A DNA stretch of 64,000 bases from Chitinophagales bacterium (GTDB lineage: Bacteria; Bacteroidota; Bacteroidia; Chitinophagales; JADIYW01). The DNA lies in the NCBI GenBank assembly GCA_023957215.1, contig JAMLHH010000005.1:58671-122670 (forward strand), in the 5' to 3' direction. Made by a program: the position numbers and the translations under genes. Shown piece by piece: positions 1-8,800 of the stretch. The first letter of the stretch is position 1, and every line of letters begins with the position of its first letter. The notes under the pieces were generated by a model. It was not told the origin of the DNA, searched no databases, and was given only the letters and a program-made list of their open reading frames with translations.

Positions 1-122
1 TTGGCAATGCCCAGACCATTGATAACCAATCCATTTTCTCCATAGGAATTATCTAATTGGGCAGATACTTTGAGTGAAAGTATCGCCATGAAAATGAATG
101 TAATTAAAAATCTCACTCTCAT
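1..122 (-). CDS. Secreted protein, N-terminal part only (cut by window edge)
   Basis: Reading from the ATG whose complement lies at 120-122, a 40-codon open frame runs off the left edge. It begins with a typical signal peptide: two basic residues, a hydrophobic run, then a VSAQ cleavage-type end at about residue 24. The mature start reads LDNSYGENGLVI, which looks like the first unit of a delta-60 repeat (LD.sFG.nG.v) found in secreted Bacteroidota proteins; this assignment is an inference from a dozen residues. The upstream bases on the minus strand hold a TTG, an 18-base spacer and TATATTTT (145-173), a fair match to the phylum's promoter pattern. Confidence 0.6.
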   Translation of the reverse strand, partial: MRVRFLITFIFMAILSLKVSAQLDNSYGENGLVINGLGIA

Positions 123-153
123 AAGTGAATCTTATTTATATGTAAAAATATAA

Positions 154-173
154 AATAATTATAAAAAAGGCAA
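154..173 (-). repeat. 20-bp intergenic repeat, copy 1 of 3
   Basis: The plus-strand 20-mer AATAATTATAAAAAAGGCAA is found identically at 154-173, 3811-3830 and 4761-4780, each time upstream of a minus-strand gene for an exported protein. In this copy the minus strand gives TTG, then 18 bases, then TATATTTT, so the block may carry the -33 element of a promoter; the other copies lack a clear -7 box at the same distance. Confidence 0.5.
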
Positions 174-204
174 TTTGCAACCTCTTTTTAAGGCACATAG
201 ATAC

Positions 205-2448
205 CTACTTAAATATTCCTATTTGATGCGTTTCTACACAATCATCATATTGTAAAACGATAAAGTATATATCACTTTTTATAAGTGGCAAATCTAATTC
301 ATACTCCGCTTGTTGTTCGTTTATATCAAATTCGCGTGCAATATAACCGACTTTATCGACTATTTGTACTTTATTCAGTGAATAGGAATGCGTTCCCATT
401 TCGGTCTCATTTTTAGCCTTCATCTTTAATCTATTACTACTTGCAATAAATGATACGTCAAACAGCTCACATCCCGTAGCCAGAAGATTGTTGTTACAGG
501 ATACAGCGGTACTATAGAAGCAATAATACTGTTCTATACTTCCACACTGGTTGGATATCGTCGTTTTTAATACAACATTTTGATTGGGTGACTTAAACAT
601 TATATTGACATTGTTTGAATGTCCCGACCAGCTGCCACTCCAAAAATTATAGTTTGTAGGTATAGACCACATTTTTTGCCAAGTCACATTAGTAGCATTG
701 TAAACCGGTTGTGCACACCATGTTTTGGTTATACTCGGTGAATAACATTGAGAATTACACGGACTGCCGTCAAAGTCATCAGAAATAACGGCTTCTGAGT
801 ATGAGCAAGGTGTCGCTCCCCAAAGTGTGTATGGCAAACCAACATCTATAGTTTTTGTGGCAACGTATGTAGAACAAGCAGAAACAGTTGCAGTCAATGT
901 AACCTGACCATTAGCACTACCATTTCTTGTAACAGTACAGGTATTGCCATTAGGTGATAATGTTACAATACCATTAGGTGCAACACTCCATACAATAGTA
1001 TTACCGGCAGGTACTCCATTGAGTGTGTAGGTAGAAACACCATTACAGATAGAATTAGCTCCACTAATAGACAATGGACCAATCAATGATGCAACATTTG
1101 TAGTATTTGTAGTAAGTACACCTTTGTTATCAGAATCAAGCCAATTGCTTAATCTTGTTGAATTTGTACCTCCACCTGTCCACGAAAGGTCGAAACGACC
1201 ATAAAAGTCCCATAATTGACTACCATTGCAGTATGAAGGACCTCCATGTAATTGTCCAACAATTCTATGATTTTGATCAAATAATGGTGAACCAGATGAA
1301 CCGCCCTCTGTAACAGGTGTAACTGTTTGCCCTGCACCATTATTTTGAGGACTCCAATCAGCTCGCCAATGTTGATTAGTTGTACCAAATGCACTTGCTA
1401 CTACTACTGGATTGTTGGCTCTACTAATTTTCATTAAATCGCCACTCGGATGATGAATAGCTGTTGCATTATTGGCAGGTGTAGTACTTCTTGACCAACC
1501 AGCGTAATTAATTCCTGAATTGGTAGGTGGCGTTTGATTTAATTCTAATAAAGCAAAGTCAGAACTTGTATTATTAGCTCTTAATTTGCAGCCATTAAAC
1601 TGTATATCTTCTGTCCATCCTGAATTGGGTGTGCAAGTGCTACTCCAAAATTGAAACTGAAAAACCCAATTGACTTCATTTCCTGCTTGTAGGCAGTGAT
1701 TAGCAGTCAGCAAATAGGGAATATTAGTGCCACACGTATTCATTACTAAAGCACCAGTACACCACACAGTCCCATTTGCTACAATTAATGCTACTGAGTT
1801 CTTTTCATTATTCCAGCCATTGCCTAATGGACAATTGACATTAATTTGACAAGCACCTGAAGAACCCACTTCACCATATTTTGTTCCATATTCTTTATAA
1901 CCAAAATTGACTTTTGAAATTGAGATTTTGGAAACTTCATTTTCATATAAAGGGGTTTTCAATACTATATTTAGAGTGTTTCCTTGATACACTCTAGTTG
2001 CCCATATATTATTCTCATTATTCTCTTTTGATGTAATGCTATCTGTTAATTCTTTTTCGTTGTAAATAGCTAAAATTGCATTCTCAGATAAGTAAAAATT
2101 TCCAAATTCTAATGATATATTTAAAGCATCTTTTGCAACTACTTTTAAAATATATACTTTATAGTTTTCATCTTCAAATTTTTCAGCTTGCTCTATCAAA
2201 TTTATATTGTTTGCTAATGACACCGCAAATCTATTATCATTATCGTCTTTCTCTTTACTTCTCAAACTTTTAAATTCTTTAGGAGCATCTAAAATTATTT
2301 CCTTTGAAATTGTTCTTAAAGTTGGAAATAGGTTTTCAGGAATATTAGTTTGGTAAACTCTTGTTTTTACTTGTGCTTTTATGTTCAACGATAAAAGCAT
2401 AAAAATTAAAACAGAAATAATCTGTACGTTAAGCAGTAATTTTTTCAT
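205..2448 (-). CDS. Secreted trypsin-like serine endopeptidase (lysyl endopeptidase type)
   Basis: A 747-residue exported protease. A signal peptide (about residues 1-25, ending NIKAQ) is followed by a pro-region and a chymotrypsin-fold domain at about 195-440. The catalytic triad is visible: His251 in LTANHC, Asp297 in SSDFALLEL and Ser385 in GGSSGSPLF, the arrangement of lysyl endopeptidases of the S1 class. Cys pairs in the catalytic domain suggest disulfides, in keeping with export. Residues about 455-535 look like a PKD/Ig-like module, and the last about 75 residues end in a beta-rich segment (YFIVLQYDDCVETHQIGIFK) that resembles a T9SS sorting domain but lacks the usual YPNP motif. It starts 5 bp after the upstream membrane-protein gene, so the two are probably cotranscribed. 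Confidence 0.85.
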   Translation of the reverse strand: MKKLLLNVQIISVLIFMLLSLNIKAQVKTRVYQTNIPENLFPTLRTISKEIILDAPKEFKSLRSKEKDDNDNRFAVSLANNINLIEQAEKFEDENYKVYILKVVAKDALNISLEFGNFYLSENAILAIYNEKELTDSITSKENNENNIWATRVYQGNTLNIVLKTPLYENEVSKISISKVNFGYKEYGTKYGEVGSSGACQINVNCPLGNGWNNEKNSVALIVANGTVWCTGALVMNTCGTNIPYLLTANHCLQAGNEVNWVFQFQFWSSTCTPNSGWTEDIQFNGCKLRANNTSSDFALLELNQTPPTNSGINYAGWSRSTTPANNATAIHHPSGDLMKISRANNPVVVASAFGTTNQHWRADWSPQNNGAGQTVTPVTEGGSSGSPLFDQNHRIVGQLHGGPSYCNGSQLWDFYGRFDLSWTGGGTNSTRLSNWLDSDNKGVLTTNTTNVASLIGPLSISGANSICNGVSTYTLNGVPAGNTIVWSVAPNGIVTLSPNGNTCTVTRNGSANGQVTLTATVSACSTYVATKTIDVGLPYTLWGATPCSYSEAVISDDFDGSPCNSQCYSPSITKTWCAQPVYNATNVTWQKMWSIPTNYNFWSGSWSGHSNNVNIMFKSPNQNVVLKTTISNQCGSIEQYYCFYSTAVSCNNNLLATGCELFDVSFIASSNRLKMKAKNETEMGTHSYSLNKVQIVDKVGYIAREFDINEQQAEYELDLPLIKSDIYFIVLQYDDCVETHQIGIFK

Positions 2449-2453
2449 AAGTT

Positions 2454-3287
2454 TTATTTTTTAGTAAATGAATAATTATATACCATACCTATTGATAAGC
2501 CTCTGAAACATTTTCTTCTTTTCGCATCATTTGTTTCTGATGGAAAAACAGCATCTGTTTTCCATACATCAAAAGCAGGTACTTGTATTGATAAGCCTAT
2601 TTGCGATGATTTTATTTGCTTTGTAACTTCTAATGACATGAGTAAAGATGTTCCAAAATACCGTTTATTTTTTGTTCTATACTTTTGAGACTTGTCTGGT
2701 TCTGGATTATAAGTAAGATGATAATATTGTGAAAGCATAAAATAATTATTTGCATATAATGCTGTTTCTATTTGAAAATTCTTCTTTAATTGAAATATTT
2801 TTCCAATACCTATGTTTATATTTAGTGTATTGTACCAATATTTGTCTGTAATAAATTGAACTTTATAAAGCGATGGATAGTCTATCTCTCTTGCTTTTGC
2901 TTCTCCAAACTGTGTGTTTAACTTATTTAATTTAGTAAAAGAATGTCTATAATAACCCAATCCAGTAATTAAAGATATTTTATCGAATAATGTAATTTTA
3001 TAATTTACAGTAGTTCCCCAACTTATGCCTTTCATCTTTAAATAATCAGTGCTTGGTCGTCCATTTATATTATAGGTAATTTCAGGATACCAATCAAATC
3101 TTGTGTAGGTATGTAGTTCTATTGAATGTTTAAGATTTTTGCTAATATTTATTTCAGAACTATCTAACTGAAATCGATTGTTTTTGTTATATAAATTGCT
3201 TTCATCTTCTAAATTAAAGCGAGCATTACAATTATAAGCTGAAAGAAATAGTATAAAAAGCAATAAGTTAATATTTTTATATTTCAT
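2454..3287 (-). CDS. Secreted beta-strand-rich protein, probably outer-membrane barrel
   Basis: A 277-residue protein with an N-terminal signal peptide (hydrophobic residues 8-20, then NCNA). The rest alternates polar and aromatic/hydrophobic residues in repeated strand-like stretches (for example KISLITGLGYYRHSF and IGLSIQVPAFDVW) and ends YNYSFTKK, an aromatic-rich end of the kind outer-membrane beta-barrels use for insertion. I do not recognise a named family. It lies immediately upstream of, and 5 bp from, the secreted protease, which suggests a joint envelope function; this is inference. Confidence 0.6.
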   Translation of the reverse strand: MKYKNINLLLFILFLSAYNCNARFNLEDESNLYNKNNRFQLDSSEINISKNLKHSIELHTYTRFDWYPEITYNINGRPSTDYLKMKGISWGTTVNYKITLFDKISLITGLGYYRHSFTKLNKLNTQFGEAKAREIDYPSLYKVQFITDKYWYNTLNINIGIGKIFQLKKNFQIETALYANNYFMLSQYYHLTYNPEPDKSQKYRTKNKRYFGTSLLMSLEVTKQIKSSQIGLSIQVPAFDVWKTDAVFPSETNDAKRRKCFRGLSIGMVYNYSFTKK

Positions 3288-3368
3288 AATACAATTTTAA
3301 TAATATAATATTAATGCAATTAATTTGCAAAAACAAATAAGATTTTAACCCCAATCTATTTATTTTAA

Positions 3369-3722
3369 TTACTCTGTTATCTCAAATATTATTTTTAGAT
3401 CAGGAGGAATAATTGAAGTATTACAAATAAGATTTGCACGATTAATAGTATCTTCCGTTATCTTAAAATTTAACTTCATGCCCTCTATCCTATATTGGTC
3501 AGGCAAACTCATGGTAACAAAAGAATCCAAAGTATAATCTTCTACTCTCATCAGATAAGGTGGTGTATTTAACCCGGTACTTACACATTCACTATAATAT
3601 CGTACTACTTCTCCGTTGTAAACCTTGTTTGGGTCTATAACCTCTTCATATTTTTTCTTTTTACAAGATGTATTATATACCGATGCGCATATAATAATCA
3701 ATAATAGAATCTTGGTTTTCAT
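3369..3722 (-). CDS. Small lipoprotein of unknown function
   Basis: A 117-residue protein with a lipoprotein signal peptide: MKTKILLL start, hydrophobic core, then NTSC with four lysines after the Cys (Cys20). The mature part has no motif I recognise. Its signal peptide and roughly 70 bp of leader DNA are nearly the same as those of the lipoprotein starting at 4698, while the mature parts differ, so a 5' region has been copied onto different coding sequence, or the mature parts have diverged fast. Confidence 0.65.
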   Translation of the reverse strand: MKTKILLLIIICASVYNTSCKKKKYEEVIDPNKVYNGEVVRYYSECVSTGLNTPPYLMRVEDYTLDSFVTMSLPDQYRIEGMKLNFKITEDTINRANLICNTSIIPPDLKIIFEITE

Positions 3723-3810
3723 GGTATCAATTTTAAGTTTTAAAACGCAGATTAAGTAATTAATATTTTAAATTTAATAAGAAAAAATAATATTAACATC
3801 CAATAAGAAA

Positions 3811-3830
3811 AATAATTATAAAAAAGGCAA
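3811..3830 (-). repeat. 20-bp intergenic repeat, copy 2 of 3
   Basis: Identical to the blocks at 154-173 and 4761-4780; it sits about 90 bp upstream of the lipoprotein gene starting at 3722. It is part of a longer duplicated leader shared with the region upstream of 4698. Confidence 0.5.
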
Positions 3831-3865
3831 CAGAAAAAAGATGATAAGGATTAAACTTTTATTTT

Positions 3866-4282
3866 TCATTGTACTTCTATTTTGGTTAATAAAATATTTT
3901 CATAGGTATAATCTGCTGGTGCAAATACTTTGTCACAAATTGGTTTTAAATGTCCTGCAAATTTTACAGAAAATAATTGAGAGGTATCATTTTTTATGTT
4001 TAATATCTGCTGAGGCAATATAGATTCATTACAAATAATCATATAATGATTACAGTTAGAACAATTTTGTTCATTATATTTAATAAAAAATTTATTCTGA
4101 AATAAGTATCCATTTGCAATCTGTTGTACTGAGTAATATACTTTGCCTACTAATGCTTGAGTATCCTCAATAGTAACTCTCGTTGGTGCATTGCATCCAC
4201 AGTCAGCATTATGCTTTTCTTTCTTGCAGGAAATTGTAAAAATACAGGCAATAACCAGCATAATTAAAGATATATTTTTCAT
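3866..4282 (-). CDS. Cys-rich lipoprotein, downstream tandem paralogue
   Basis: A 138-residue lipoprotein (lipobox ending ISC at residue 19, followed by KKEK). The mature start HNADCGCNAP and the last 28 residues, from AGHLKPICDK to IEVQ, are identical to those of the upstream neighbour, and the middle is diverged but alignable (a shared CxxC-type NCSNCNH / DCGNCVH and ILPQQ.LN). The ATG overlaps the upstream stop in an ATGA arrangement, so the two are translationally coupled. Function unknown; the conserved Cys pairs could bind a metal or form disulfides in the periplasm or on the surface. Confidence 0.7.
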   Translation of the reverse strand: MKNISLIMLVIACIFTISCKKEKHNADCGCNAPTRVTIEDTQALVGKVYYSVQQIANGYLFQNKFFIKYNEQNCSNCNHYMIICNESILPQQILNIKNDTSQLFSVKFAGHLKPICDKVFAPADYTYENILLTKIEVQ

Positions 4283-4698
4283 TGTACTTCTATTTTGGTT
4301 AATAAAATATTTTCATAGGTATAATCTGCTGGTGCAAATACTTTGTCACAAATTGGTTTTAAATGCCCTGCAAGCTTTACAGTAAGTGATTGATTAATAT
4401 CGTTTTTTAAGTTTAATACCTGTTGAGGTAAGATGCTATTGTTACATACAACCATTATGTGAACACAATTACCACAATCCGGCTCGGTATATCCAATTAG
4501 GTATTTATTTTTATACGAGTTATATCCTTGAAAAGCCATTGTGTTATATTGTATAGTGCCAATCAGACTTGTAGAGTCTGGAATAGTAACTCTCGTTGGT
4601 GCATTGCATCCACAGTCAGCATTATGCTTTTCTTTCTTGCAAGATGTATTATATACCGATACGCATATAATAATAATTAATAAAATCTTGGCTTTCAT
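4279..4698 (-). CDS. Cys-rich lipoprotein, upstream tandem paralogue
   Basis: A 139-residue lipoprotein with signal peptide ending NTSC (Cys20) and KKEK, paralogous to the next gene: identical mature N-terminus and identical final 28 residues. At DNA level the last about 100 bp of this gene and of its neighbour are almost identical (compare 3866-3970 with 4282-4386), evidence of recent duplication or gene conversion of the ends while the middle diverged. Function unknown. Confidence 0.7.
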   Translation of the reverse strand: MKAKILLIIIICVSVYNTSCKKEKHNADCGCNAPTRVTIPDSTSLIGTIQYNTMAFQGYNSYKNKYLIGYTEPDCGNCVHIMVVCNNSILPQQVLNLKNDINQSLTVKLAGHLKPICDKVFAPADYTYENILLTKIEVQ

Positions 4699-4760
4699 GA
4701 TATCAATTTTAAGTTTTAAAACGCAGATTAAGTAATTGATATTTTAAATTTAATAAGAAA

Positions 4761-4780
4761 AATAATTATAAAAAAGGCAA
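4761..4780 (-). repeat. 20-bp intergenic repeat, copy 3 of 3
   Basis: Third identical copy of the block at 154-173 and 3811-3830, about 63 bp upstream of the tandem lipoprotein pair. The rest of the gap to 5031 is AT-rich and shows no gene. Confidence 0.5.
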
Positions 4781-5031
4781 CTTTCTACCTTTTTTGAATC
4801 TTTTGTGGAGGAGAAATTCGAGTGAAAAAGTGATAGGTTTTATGTTTTAAAAAACTGATATATTGACTACAAAATAGCGTATCTCATCAATGTAAAATAA
4901 ATACCGGAAGTATAGGCAATAAAAACCGTAAAAAATGGTTTTCTATGATAATAGGAAATTATACGGGCTTTTGTGTATTTTTGATTTTTTAAATTCTCAG
5001 ATAGAAAAGGTTTTTTGTAAAAGTAGATATA

Positions 5032-5790
5032 GTGAAGAATTATAAGACGTTATTATTCAATCTTGTTGCGATGGTCATAGCGACCATTCTTTTATTGGTG
5101 GTATTAAATCTTTCATTTCGTTTCCTCACAAATCATCATCAAGAATATGAAGTCCCGGATGTCGTAGGTCTTAATTTGAAGGAAGCCGCTAATTTATTAC
5201 AGAATAATAAGATGCGCTACTATATAGTGGATTCTGTCTATGAAACCCAATATAAACCTTATGAGGTGGTCAGTCAAAGTCCCAAAAGCGGAAGTTTTGT
5301 CAAGGCTAACAGAAAAATCTATGTCACGATTAACTCTGCAAAACCACCTATGGTAAAACTACCCAAGCTGATAGACTTGTCCAAAAGGCAGGCGCAGCTT
5401 ATCATTGAAAACTCGGGTTTTATCTATGGCAAAGAGACCTTTGAGCCTGATTTGGCAAAAAATGCGATTTTGGCTGTCAGTGTCAATGGTAAAAATGTGA
5501 GAGAAGGAGACGAGATTCCCAAAGGTACTGTCATAGATGTAGTATTGGGAGATGGTTTGGGTATGGTGGATGTGGATATTCCCGACTTGATAGGTTTGAC
5601 TTTGATGGAAGCGATGACGGTTTTGGATGCCGTCAACTTAAAAGTGGGAGATATTCATCAAAGTGAAGAAATCAAAGATCAATTGAGTGCCTATGTGTAT
5701 TATCAAGATCCACAATTTAATAGTGGAGTACAATTAAATCCGGGTGGAACAATAGATTTGTATATCACCAAAAATATTCCGGGTAACTAA
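5032..5790 (+). CDS. Membrane-anchored PASTA-domain protein
   Basis: A 252-residue protein starting at GTG. One transmembrane helix (about residues 9-31) is followed by three PASTA modules at about 38-104, 110-172 and 178-248, each opening with the hallmark (VPDVVGL, LPKLIDL, IPDLIGL) and closing in a beta strand such as YVTIN or LYITK. PASTA domains of this kind bind peptidoglycan-like ligands in Gram-positive kinases and penicillin-binding proteins; in Bacteroidota they occur as stand-alone anchored proteins of unclear role. It lies 6 bp upstream of a T9SS cargo gene and is likely cotranscribed with it. Confidence 0.85.
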   Translation: MKNYKTLLFNLVAMVIATILLLVVLNLSFRFLTNHHQEYEVPDVVGLNLKEAANLLQNNKMRYYIVDSVYETQYKPYEVVSQSPKSGSFVKANRKIYVTINSAKPPMVKLPKLIDLSKRQAQLIIENSGFIYGKETFEPDLAKNAILAVSVNGKNVREGDEIPKGTVIDVVLGDGLGMVDVDIPDLIGLTLMEAMTVLDAVNLKVGDIHQSEEIKDQLSAYVYYQDPQFNSGVQLNPGGTIDLYITKNIPGN

Positions 5791-5796
5791 AGCAAA

Positions 5797-7674
5797 ATGA
5801 AAGGAGTCTTCTTGTCAATATTGTTCTTGTTAGCAGGTGAAATTATTTTTGCACAACAGGAAGCATTGACACCATTACCTTCTAATCCGATATTGTTTCA
5901 ACACAAGGGTGTCCCATTTGTAAAAGCTCGCCAGGCAGCACTCGGTTTGCCTTTTGCCGATGACTTTAACCAATCCGGTTTTTATCCCGATGCCGGTAAA
6001 TGGGAAGACAGATTGGTATTTGTCAATAATACTTTCGGTGTAAAACCACCCAGCTTGGGAGTCGCTACTTTTGACGGATTGGATGAAAATGGACAGCCTT
6101 ATAGTGAGTACAACAAAGATTTTGGTCAGGCGGATAAGTTGACGAGCTTACCCATAGATTTGTCTTCTTATCATACGAGCGACAATATCTATCTGAGTTT
6201 TTATTGGCAGGCCGGTGGTCTTGGTGAAAAACCAGGATACATGGAAGATTATATCGTATTGGAATTTCTAAACAAGGAAGGTGAATGGGTGGAGCAATTG
6301 AGAATTGATGCACCAATGGACGTCAACGACTTCCGGCAAGAATTTGCTTTTTTGAATGAAGATTTTTTATATGATAGTTTCCAATTTAGATTTGTTGCTT
6401 TTGGAAATCTTGCCGGAGCGACTGATCATTGGAATATAGATTATGTATTATTGGATAAAAACAGAAATCCTGCTTTTGAATCTTCCGTTGCCGATTTGGC
6501 GTTCGTGAGAGGAAATACTTCTTACTTGAAAAATTATTACCAAATGCCTTTTCGACACTTTACGGACGACATGTTGAATGATACCATTTCGGTATTGATA
6601 AAAAATAATTTCTCCAATACGGTAGATATCGTTGATAATTACGAAGTAAAATACCTGAATACCAATGCTGTCTTGAAAAAATATGAAGGTTCGTCTATTG
6701 ATATTCCCAAAATTGAATTTAAAGAATATCAATATGGCAAAGTGGGTTTGGAAAATGTACAAGAGGTTTCTGATACGACAGAAATAGAATTTAGATACTT
6801 TTTTGAAACTTCCTCTGAAAATAATAGCCCTGCTTTTGTAAGAGCGAATAATCAAATTATTGAAAAACTGACTTTTGCCAATACTTTTGCTTATGATGAT
6901 GGAAGTGCTGAAAGGACATACCGGTTGGTCAATTATGATATAGGTATAATAGCTGTCAAGTTTCATGCGACGATTCCTGACACATTGAGAGCCATACGTG
7001 TTTATTTTCCGGATTTTCCTAATTTTTCCGGTTCTACAAAAGATCCTCTTTTTAATGTGGCCATCTATTCTGCAATAGATTCTTTAGGTATCAATGATGA
7101 AGTCGTCTATCGTGAAGAGTTAATCGACAAATCAAATTTTCACATTCCTGAAGGAACGCCATTCAATGGATTTGCTTATTACACTTTTAATCCTGAAGTG
7201 AATGACGGAAAAGATTATATACTCGTGGATGGTGATTTTTATATCGCTATCGAACAGGAAAAGAAAAACGATGTGGACATAGGATTTGATTTGAATACCA
7301 ATCATAGTGGAAATATGTTTTATAATGTAGGGAATGGATGGTTCAATTCTCAATTTCCGGGTTCTATTATGATCAATGCCATCATGGGACCCAGATTGAG
7401 TGGACTTTACACCACTGTGAAGCAAAATCGTTTTTCTAATCTTGATTTGAAGGTTTATCCCAATCCTGCAAAAGATATTATCCGTTTACAAGTTGAAACG
7501 GATGCAAAATACAGCTATCAGGTGTTTGACATTTCGGGTAAAATGATTTTAGCAGGTGACATGCTACATTCAGAGAATGTAGATGTTAGTTCACTAAATG
7601 CAGGTGTGTATTTTATCTATCTTCAAGATGTAAGTACAAATACATTTGGTAGTGCTAAGTTTATTAAACAATAA
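5797..7674 (+). CDS. T9SS-exported surface protein of unknown function
   Basis: A 625-residue secreted protein. It has a signal peptide of about 19 residues (ending IFAQQ) and a type A T9SS sorting domain in the last about 75 residues, with the diagnostic VYPNPAKD, FDISGK and LNAGVYFIYL elements. The N-terminal half contains a jelly-roll-like segment (about 45-220, FADDFNQSGFYPD to WNIDYVLLD) of the sort seen in adhesive or carbohydrate-binding cargo; the middle is beta-rich without a catalytic motif I can name. Export needs the T9SS, of which this window holds porQ. Confidence 0.8.
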   Translation: MKGVFLSILFLLAGEIIFAQQEALTPLPSNPILFQHKGVPFVKARQAALGLPFADDFNQSGFYPDAGKWEDRLVFVNNTFGVKPPSLGVATFDGLDENGQPYSEYNKDFGQADKLTSLPIDLSSYHTSDNIYLSFYWQAGGLGEKPGYMEDYIVLEFLNKEGEWVEQLRIDAPMDVNDFRQEFAFLNEDFLYDSFQFRFVAFGNLAGATDHWNIDYVLLDKNRNPAFESSVADLAFVRGNTSYLKNYYQMPFRHFTDDMLNDTISVLIKNNFSNTVDIVDNYEVKYLNTNAVLKKYEGSSIDIPKIEFKEYQYGKVGLENVQEVSDTTEIEFRYFFETSSENNSPAFVRANNQIIEKLTFANTFAYDDGSAERTYRLVNYDIGIIAVKFHATIPDTLRAIRVYFPDFPNFSGSTKDPLFNVAIYSAIDSLGINDEVVYREELIDKSNFHIPEGTPFNGFAYYTFNPEVNDGKDYILVDGDFYIAIEQEKKNDVDIGFDLNTNHSGNMFYNVGNGWFNSQFPGSIMINAIMGPRLSGLYTTVKQNRFSNLDLKVYPNPAKDIIRLQVETDAKYSYQVFDISGKMILAGDMLHSENVDVSSLNAGVYFIYLQDVSTNTFGSAKFIKQ

Positions 7675-7711
7675 GATTGTTACCTAAGCAAATTATACTG
7701 TTTGATGGCGA

Positions 7712-8788
7712 TTATTTCCCAATTCCTATCTCTGAAATCTTAGTAGCGACATCTATCATCCAACTTTCACCAAAATCCAACCAAAAAATATTTGGATGTT
7801 TTTGAGCATTGATAGCACCGACTTGTATCATACTATCTATTACCACTTGAAAATCGGGATTTGTCTCAAGTGCCAAATCTTTAATAGAAGGTTTTACATT
7901 GAGTGCACAAGCAATAGATTGTGTATCGTCAAGGGTTTGCTGATAGGAAAACAAAAAGGTCTTCGGATGTGCCGGTTGATATTGATTGTATTGTCTAAGT
8001 TGGTCTTGTTTGAGTTCTTGATATATATTTTTATTAGACCAGCCACCGACGCTTTGCATAATTTCTTCAGAGAAATATCCATTTTTTCTCCTGTCAGGAG
8101 TATTGGGATAACCTTCTTTGAATATCAAAATGACTTTTCCCGTTTTAGGATGATCTCCAAGAATCTTTCGTAATGACCAATCATAAAAATATTCTTCATA
8201 CGCTGATTCTTTGTAAATCTTATCGCCGAGTGTAGAGTTTAATAAGTTTAAAAAACCTATATCATCAGGACTTGTCTGACAAAAATGATCAAATAAGAAG
8301 ATGACAACCTCATTATTCTTTTCGAGAAATTCATTGGTATAGTTAAAAATATTTTCCATCAAATCACCACGACAGCCTACGCCTCCACATTCATTATAAT
8401 GATAGGCAAAGTACTTTTGACCGGCAAGGGTGGGACGTAAGTCAAATATTCTGTAACCAGCTTCTAATTGCTGCTTCATATTGAGTTCTTGTGTTTGTGT
8501 ATTACAAGCATTTCCCAATTTGCAGCTTCTCAAAACATACATTCCGGCATCGTGCGCTCCCGGCAAACAAATATCTGAAAACTTGATATCTATATTGGGA
8601 TTTTCCTTTAATAAGCGACTCATCCAAGCATATCTCGGCAGTCCGTCATCTATACTTGTCGTATCGGTAGGTTCTTCAGGATCAGTGGGGTTTTCTATAG
8701 GATCTTGGATATCTGTTTTTTCTTTTTTGCAGGAGAAAGTGACAAGTAATATCAAGGCAAAAAGTAGGACTATATTTTTTTTCATCAT
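7712..8788 (-). CDS. Lipoprotein with PI-PLC X-like phosphodiesterase domain
   Basis: A 358-residue lipoprotein (lipobox TFSC, Cys20) with a Pro/Asp/Thr-rich linker to about residue 50. The domain that follows matches bacterial phosphatidylinositol-specific phospholipase C X-domains: LPGAHDAG carries the first catalytic His (79), FDLRP follows at about 115, and YHYNE carries the second His (130). Known enzymes use these two His residues to cleave phosphoinositol bonds without calcium; the substrate here cannot be read from sequence. It starts 12 bp downstream of the M1 peptidase, suggesting cotranscription. Confidence 0.75.
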   Translation of the reverse strand: MMKKNIVLLFALILLVTFSCKKEKTDIQDPIENPTDPEEPTDTTSIDDGLPRYAWMSRLLKENPNIDIKFSDICLPGAHDAGMYVLRSCKLGNACNTQTQELNMKQQLEAGYRIFDLRPTLAGQKYFAYHYNECGGVGCRGDLMENIFNYTNEFLEKNNEVVIFLFDHFCQTSPDDIGFLNLLNSTLGDKIYKESAYEEYFYDWSLRKILGDHPKTGKVILIFKEGYPNTPDRRKNGYFSEEIMQSVGGWSNKNIYQELKQDQLRQYNQYQPAHPKTFLFSYQQTLDDTQSIACALNVKPSIKDLALETNPDFQVVIDSMIQVGAINAQKHPNIFWLDFGESWMIDVATKISEIGIGK

Positions 8789-8800
8789 TCGTATTTTGTG

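Noticed and set aside
1149..1394. 81-codon minus-strand ORF inside the serine protease gene
   Set aside because: Overlaps the well-supported protease in another frame and shows no protein-like features.
4790..5031. Possible small gene or riboswitch ahead of the PASTA gene
   Set aside because: No open frame, pairing pattern or convincing promoter pair was found; only an isolated TATTTTTG box.
6448..6966. 172-codon ORF antisense to the T9SS cargo gene
   Set aside because: Shadow of a strong gene; composition (Ile/Phe-rich, many basic residues) is typical of antisense translation in AT-rich DNA.
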